Shown here: piece by piece, positions 58,543 to 64,000 of the stretch
How the letters are laid out: each line of letters begins with the position of its first letter
How positions within the stretch are numbered: the stretch's first letter is position 1
Source: Bacillus sp. FJAT-27916
GTDB lineage: Bacteria > Bacillota > Bacilli > Bacillales > Pradoshiaceae
Direction of reading: 5' to 3'
Length of the DNA stretch: 64,000 nt
NCBI RefSeq assembly: GCF_001183965.1
Contig: NZ_LFZV01000001.1
Coordinates: forward strand, 3,787,650-3,851,649
The notes under the pieces: model-generated
Told to the model about the DNA's origin: nothing
Seen by the model: only the letters and a program-made list of their open reading frames with translations
The model's database searches: none
Translations under genes and position numbers: made by a program

Positions 58543-58570
58543 AAGAGCCGCTGATTTAGCAGCGGCTCTT
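58543..58570 (-). terminator. Terminator of the tsaE-tsaB-rimI-tsaD operon
   Basis: Stem AAGAGCCGCT / AGCGGCTCTT with an 8-base loop; the T run on the minus strand is short (CTTTCTTT). Confidence 0.82.
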
Positions 58571-58580
58571 CTTTTGTGTA

Positions 58581-59597
58581 TTATTCTAAATCTAACCCTG
58601 GATTTGCATTTAAATCCATACCAGCACGTCTGCCTTGCTCATAGGCAATGCTTCCGGCTGCCCCAATCATGACCGCATTATCTGTACATAAATATAATGG
58701 CGGGATGATTAATTCAATCTCCTTCTTGCCTTCAAAGGCTTCTTCGAGTCTTGCTCTCAATCCTTTGTTGGCGGCTACTCCGCCGGCAAGTAATACTTGC
58801 TTCACACCGTATTGCTCTGCTGCCTTCAATGTCTTGGTCACAAGAACATCAATCACACTCTCCTGGAAGCTGCAAGCGAGATCCTCAGGCGCAATGGTTT
58901 CTCCCTTTTGGGAGGCATTATGAAGTGTATTGATGACAGCAGACTTCAGGCCGCTGAAGCTGAAATCATAGGAATCCTCTTCAAGCCATGCTCTCGGTAA
59001 TTTCACCGTCGGCTCCCCTTCATGGGCCAGGCGATCAATATGAGGACCACCCGGATATGGAAGCTTCAACGTGCGCGCCACCTTATCATATGCCTCTCCC
59101 GCAGCATCATCACGTGTTTCCCCTATCACTTCAAAGGAACCATGCTCCCTCATTAGCACAAGCTCTGTATGTCCCCCTGAAACGACGAGAGAGAGCAGCG
59201 GGAATTGGAATTCTGTCAAGATTCGATTCGCATAAATATGACCGGCAATATGATGAACATTCACGAGCGGCTTGCCGTGAGCAAATGCCATCGCCTTAGC
59301 TGCATTCACGCCAATTAAGAGGGCACCTACCAGACCTGGTCCCTCTGTCACAGCAATTGCATCAATCTCATCCCACGTGATGCCTGCCTGCTCTAAGGCT
59401 TCCTCCACGACGACCGTAATAGCCTCCACATGATGTCTGGAGGCAATCTCCGGGACGACGCCGCCAAAGCGCTTATGACTCTCAATTTGAGAGGCAACCA
59501 CGTTAGAAAGGATTTCCCGGCCATTCTTAATCACTGCAGCTGCTGTTTCATCACAGCTTGTTTCTATTGCTAAAATTAATTGATCCTTTTTTACCAT
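58581..59597 (-). CDS. tsaD: tRNA t6A synthesis protein TsaD
   Basis: The protein has 338 residues with [11 protein letters not shown] at the start, the metal-binding [10 protein letters not shown] and the nucleotide-binding [10 protein letters not shown]. It transfers threonylcarbamoyl to A37 of ANN-decoding tRNAs with TsaB and TsaE. ATG 59597 follows GGTGG; ATG 59609 is an alternative. It overlaps rimI by seven bases. Confidence 0.97.
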   Translation of the reverse strand: MVKKDQLILAIETSCDETAAAVIKNGREILSNVVASQIESHKRFGGVVPEIASRHHVEAITVVVEEALEQAGITWDEIDAIAVTEGPGLVGALLIGVNAAKAMAFAHGKPLVNVHHIAGHIYANRILTEFQFPLLSLVVSGGHTELVLMREHGSFEVIGETRDDAAGEAYDKVARTLKLPYPGGPHIDRLAHEGEPTVKLPRAWLEEDSYDFSFSGLKSAVINTLHNASQKGETIAPEDLACSFQESVIDVLVTKTLKAAEQYGVKQVLLAGGVAANKGLRARLEEAFEGKKEIELIIPPLYLCTDNAVMIGAAGSIAYEQGRRAGMDLNANPGLDLE

Positions 59598-60049
59598 AAT
59601 TCCACCCACATTACTAAGGCATCCTCCATATTATCTGTGTAATAATTCTTTCGGATACCGCCTTCTTGAAATCCCATTTTTCGATATAATTTCTGTGCAC
59701 CATGATTCGTTACCCTTACTTCAAGGGTCATTCGCTTAACGCCCATGCTTTTCGCCGTTCCCATCATACGAATCATCAGCTCCTCGCCAAGGCCGTAGCC
59801 GCGATAGGCAGGAAGAAGCGCGATATTCGTGATATGCCCCTCATCTAGGATAACCCATTGTCCGCCATAACCAATGACACGGCCTCTGTCCTCCACAACA
59901 AGATAGACGGCATACTGGTTGTTCACCAGCTCGTTATAAAAGGCTTCCCTGCTCCATGGCAGAGTAAAGGAGGCATGCTCAACCTCCATCACATCATCTA
60001 AATCCTCAAGTGTCATTGCCCGAAACATCACTGTATGATTGGTCATCAT
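59591..60049 (-). CDS. rimI: Ribosomal protein S18 N-acetyltransferase-like RimI
   Basis: The protein has about 152 residues in a GNAT fold: the acetyl-CoA loop is [17 protein letters not shown] and the C-terminal part is [16 protein letters not shown], matching the RimI subgroup. ATG 60049 (second ATG at 60046) has AGAGGGA upstream and overlaps the tsaB stop. RimI may have wider targets than S18 in Bacillus. Confidence 0.95.
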   Translation of the reverse strand: MMTNHTVMFRAMTLEDLDDVMEVEHASFTLPWSREAFYNELVNNQYAVYLVVEDRGRVIGYGGQWVILDEGHITNIALLPAYRGYGLGEELMIRMMGTAKSMGVKRMTLEVRVTNHGAQKLYRKMGFQEGGIRKNYYTDNMEDALVMWVELW

Positions 60050-60750
60050 TCTTCCCTCTGTTTCTCTTGAGCTTCTAACCATTTCGCCTCTGCTTCCGCT
60101 AAACGCACATAATTCGGTACAAATGAATGAATCTCTTCTGCCGGTCTTTGCATTCCCAGCATCGCAAGCTCACCTGCGCGAGCATGATGAAGCGGCTCTG
60201 GTGCAAGCAACGCCCTGTCTCCCAATGCCTCCTTGAACGTTTCCTCATGAATGGAGGCATCACTTCCAACAAAGAGAACCGGTGCATCTAGTCTCCTCAA
60301 TCCATCCGCGAAGTCCTTCGCAAGTACATTTTGGTCATCCTGTATCCGTGTAATCTTCCCATTCTCCGCTTTAAAAAGCGCCGTGTACAGCTGGCCTCGT
60401 CGTGCATCAAATACTGGGCACACATAACCGTTAAAATAACGCCCATTCAGCGCAAGCGCCTCAAGGCTTGAAATACCGACGAGCTCTATACCCAGACTCC
60501 AGGCTAGTGACTTCGCAATCGTCACGCCAATACGCACACCTGTATAGGAACCAGGCCCCTTAGCGACGACAATCCTGTTAAGGTCAGCAGGCTTCATCCC
60601 GCACTCTTTAAGCAGTGCTTCCACAGTGGGCATCGCCCGTACAGAATGATTTCTCTTTGTATAAGTTATTTGCTCACCGATAATTCCTTGCTCATTAGCA
60701 ACAGCCACTCCAAGAACATTCGTCGATGTATCAATGGCTAATACATTCAT
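60046..60750 (-). CDS. tsaB: t6A synthesis partner TsaB
   Basis: The protein has 234 residues and is a TsaD paralogue with MNVLAIDTSTNVLGVAVANE and GPGSYTGVRIGVTIAKSLAW. It lacks the metal-site histidines, as expected, and acts as the scaffold binding TsaD and TsaE. It abuts tsaE with no gap. Confidence 0.97.
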   Translation of the reverse strand: MNVLAIDTSTNVLGVAVANEQGIIGEQITYTKRNHSVRAMPTVEALLKECGMKPADLNRIVVAKGPGSYTGVRIGVTIAKSLAWSLGIELVGISSLEALALNGRYFNGYVCPVFDARRGQLYTALFKAENGKITRIQDDQNVLAKDFADGLRRLDAPVLFVGSDASIHEETFKEALGDRALLAPEPLHHARAGELAMLGMQRPAEEIHSFVPNYVRLAEAEAKWLEAQEKQREE

Positions 60751-61209
60751 TTAAAAAATCTCCTCACACAACTTTTCATAAAATTCACCTTGGGGTACAG
60801 CCTTGATCCTGCGCTGCTCATCCCCTTCATGATATAAATACAAGGTCAGCAGCTCATCCGGCAATTGTGTCTTAATTAAATGAGCCCATTCCACAATGGT
60901 CACCCCATCGCCTTCGAAGAACTCCTCAAAGCCGAAGTCCTCATCCTCATTCTCAATTCTATATACATCCATATGATAAAGCGGCATATTTCCTTTGTAT
61001 TGTTTCATGATCGTAAACGTTGGACTATTCACTGTCCGTGTCACGCCTAGACTCTTAGCGATTCCCTTTGTAAAGGTTGTCTTGCCAGCACCAAGGTCAC
61101 CCTCAAGCGCCACTACTGAACCCGGAACAAGACGTCTGCCAATCTCCTCAGCAAGCTGCCTCGTCTCCTGTTCGTTCTTACATAATAATTGATACTCCGT
61201 CACAGTCAT
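60751..61209 (-). CDS. tsaE: t6A synthesis ATPase TsaE
   Basis: The protein has 152 residues with Walker A EGDLGAGKTTFTKGIAKSLG (about 38), the switch region VNSPTFTI and HMDVYRIE, and EWAHLI. It binds and hydrolyses ATP to recycle the TsaBD complex. It is the first gene of the operon tsaE-tsaB-rimI-tsaD. Confidence 0.97.
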   Translation of the reverse strand: MTVTEYQLLCKNEQETRQLAEEIGRRLVPGSVVALEGDLGAGKTTFTKGIAKSLGVTRTVNSPTFTIMKQYKGNMPLYHMDVYRIENEDEDFGFEEFFEGDGVTIVEWAHLIKTQLPDELLTLYLYHEGDEQRRIKAVPQGEFYEKLCEEIF

Positions 61210-61415
61210 TCACCATGCTTTAATATTTTATTATTAAAGTGTACCTTATTTTTGTGCGTAAAGCCAATTTACCTTTATAGGCAGGAGGACGGAATTATAT
61301 GGAGAAGCAGAAGGGATTCTAGTAAACTCGGATTCCTTCGTAGGTTAGCTTGAATTAGCTAGGCTGGAGTTATCACAGGCTTGGTCCTAAGTGGGTATCT
61401 GCTCGGCAGGCAGTT
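61210..61415. other. Upstream region of tsaE
   Basis: About 200 bases with no supported gene; it must hold the tsaE promoter, but no clear sigma-A site was picked out. Confidence 0.4.
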
Positions 61416-61552
61416 CTCGCCCTTACCTGAGATTTATCGCCCATAGACCTCGGATTTAGCCCATAACCTTAGTTGTTCGCCCTTAAAAATACCCGTTCGC
61501 CCTTAAATGAGGTGTTTTCGCCCTTAAATAGAAGGAATTCGCCCTTAAATCT
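61416..61552. repeat. Array of TTCGCCCTTAAA units at 20-21 bp pitch (second array)
   Basis: Cores start at 61418, 61438 (CGCCCATA), 61458 (AGCCCATA), 61478, 61498, 61519 and 61540, with spacings 20,20,20,20,21,21. The unit and the pitch equal those of the array at 20472-20668, but the intervening 8-9 bases differ. The array lies between tsaE and the rRNA operon end. The rest of 61553-61727 has no recognised feature. Confidence 0.9.
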
Positions 61553-61727
61553 TAAAATCACGGATTGGTAGGTAATAAATAAAGCCCATCTATCTCCTCC
61601 CCATCAAAAATGACTAGCTAACGTAGTTTTTTAGGATATATTTTGCTTTTTCTCCTCAAAATCTTTGAAAACTACCCCTCTGTTAAGCCATTTTCATTTC
61701 TCTTGCATCTTCATGATGCCCTGAAAA

Positions 61728-61759
61728 CACAAAAAAACCAGCTCACTACTGAACTGGTT
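61728..61759 (-). terminator. Copy of the rRNA terminator hairpin after the 5S remnant
   Basis: On the minus strand AACCAGTTCA pairs with TGAGCTGGTT (one mismatch) and is followed by TTTTTTT. It is almost the same as the hairpin at 62036-62068. Confidence 0.85.
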
Positions 61760-61765
61760 TCCACT

Positions 61766-61846
61766 TGCCCGGCAACGTCCTACTCTCACAGGGGACGCGC
61801 GGCCCCAACTACCATCGGCGCGCGAGCTTAATTTCCGTGTTCGGAA
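61766..61846 (-). pseudogene. Degenerate, 5'-truncated 5S rRNA copy
   Basis: About 80 bases match the 3' two thirds of the intact 5S gene at 62074-62190 (shared blocks CCGGCAACGTCCTACTCTCA, CCCCAACTACCATCGGCG and TTCCGTGTTCGGAA), with GC-rich changes in the loops. Beyond 61846 the match is lost, so the 5' third of 5S is missing. It is most likely a duplicated remnant and not a functional 5S gene. Confidence 0.8.
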
Positions 61847-62035
61847 CCCGACCGGCGATAAGCGGCGGATTTCGGCGTCGGCCGCGCTCGCTCAGTACTC
61901 ATGTACATCGTACATTCCGTGCTTCCCTCACTTTCCTCCTTGACCTCCTTGCTTCTCCCCAATCGGAGATGCCTGCTGTCAGTCAGGTGAGCTTCCTTTA
62001 CACTTTTAATAGATACAATCTCTTTCGAGATGAAA
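61847..62035. other. Spacer between the two 5S copies
   Basis: A GC-rich stretch (61847-61895) and then ordinary spacer; no gene. It looks like the sequence that replaced the 5' end of the 5S remnant. Confidence 0.5.
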
Positions 62036-62068
62036 GCACAAAAAAACCAGTTCACTACTGAACTGGTT
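62036..62068 (-). terminator. Terminator of the rRNA operon
   Basis: On the minus strand a perfect 10-bp stem AACCAGTTCA / TGAACTGGTT with a 4-base loop and TTTTTTT, directly after 5S. Confidence 0.92.
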
Positions 62069-62073
62069 TCACT

Positions 62074-62190
<117 letters not shown>

Positions 62191-62260
62191 ACTATATGAA
62201 GAATGTCAAATCATTCTTTCAAAACTGGATAATGTTTGTTTGGCCTATGCGTTTTGTTCT

Positions 62261-64000
<1,740 letters not shown>

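Overview
The window looks like a chromosomal segment of a low-to-moderate GC Bacillaceae species. The block groES-groEL / ydiL-ydiK / rex-moaC / ydiF / tsaD-rimI-tsaB-tsaE next to an rRNA operon has the gene order known from Bacillus subtilis (ydiB to groEL), but without tatAy-tatCy. Ribosome binding sites are strong (GGAGG), TTG and GTG starts occur, and CIRCE, cre-like and Rex-like sites are recognisable.

Layout. 1-12176 (minus strand) is one long Tad/Flp-type IV pilus locus: CpaB-like, CpaE/TadZ-like, TadA/CpaF ATPase, TadB, TadC, a Flp-like pilin, a von Willebrand A (VWA) lipoprotein, a secreted protein with 16-residue tandem repeats, an unknown protein, a membrane protein, TadE, TadG and a second VWA lipoprotein cut by the window edge. 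12841-20219 holds a HAD hydrolase, a broken flavodoxin gene, a TetR-controlled MacB/FtsX-type ABC exporter with repeated operators, an organic-anion transporter, an FMN reductase and a three-gene DUF2089/SHOCT-like cluster. 20941-27422 holds a DHA2 drug exporter divergent from a TetR regulator, a catalase, and a Bmr-like exporter with a MerR regulator and a typical 19-bp-spacer MerR promoter. 27701-31928 is a beta-glucoside PTS operon (GH1 enzyme plus EIIBCA) with a divergent GntR regulator, a cre site and a nearby MIP channel. 33230-39309 holds small hypotheticals, an isochorismatase, a Nudix protein, a DUF305 protein and an ABC-2 exporter with a double-MerR regulator. 39664-44747 is a GH3 / GPH-symporter operon with AraC and GntR regulators. 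45234-48846 holds a glycosyltransferase, a class D beta-lactamase and an unknown protein with a Tudor-like N-terminus.

49211-51812 is a scar. A truncated amidohydrolase is followed by a 191-bp copy of the groEL 3' end, then about 1.9 kb of foreign-looking DNA carrying one degraded lipoprotein gene, then the real groEL end. 51795-61209 is the conserved housekeeping block, including a DnaA-box cluster between ydiF and tsaD. 61766-64000 holds a degenerate 5S copy, an intact 5S gene and the 3' part of a 23S gene, all on the minus strand.

The most unusual features are the Tad locus with its VWA and repeat-protein partners, two arrays of a short TTCGCCCTTAAA unit on a strict 20-21 bp pitch (20472-20668 and 61416-61552), and the groEL-end duplication. 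All functional calls rest on motif recognition and gene context; no database search was run.
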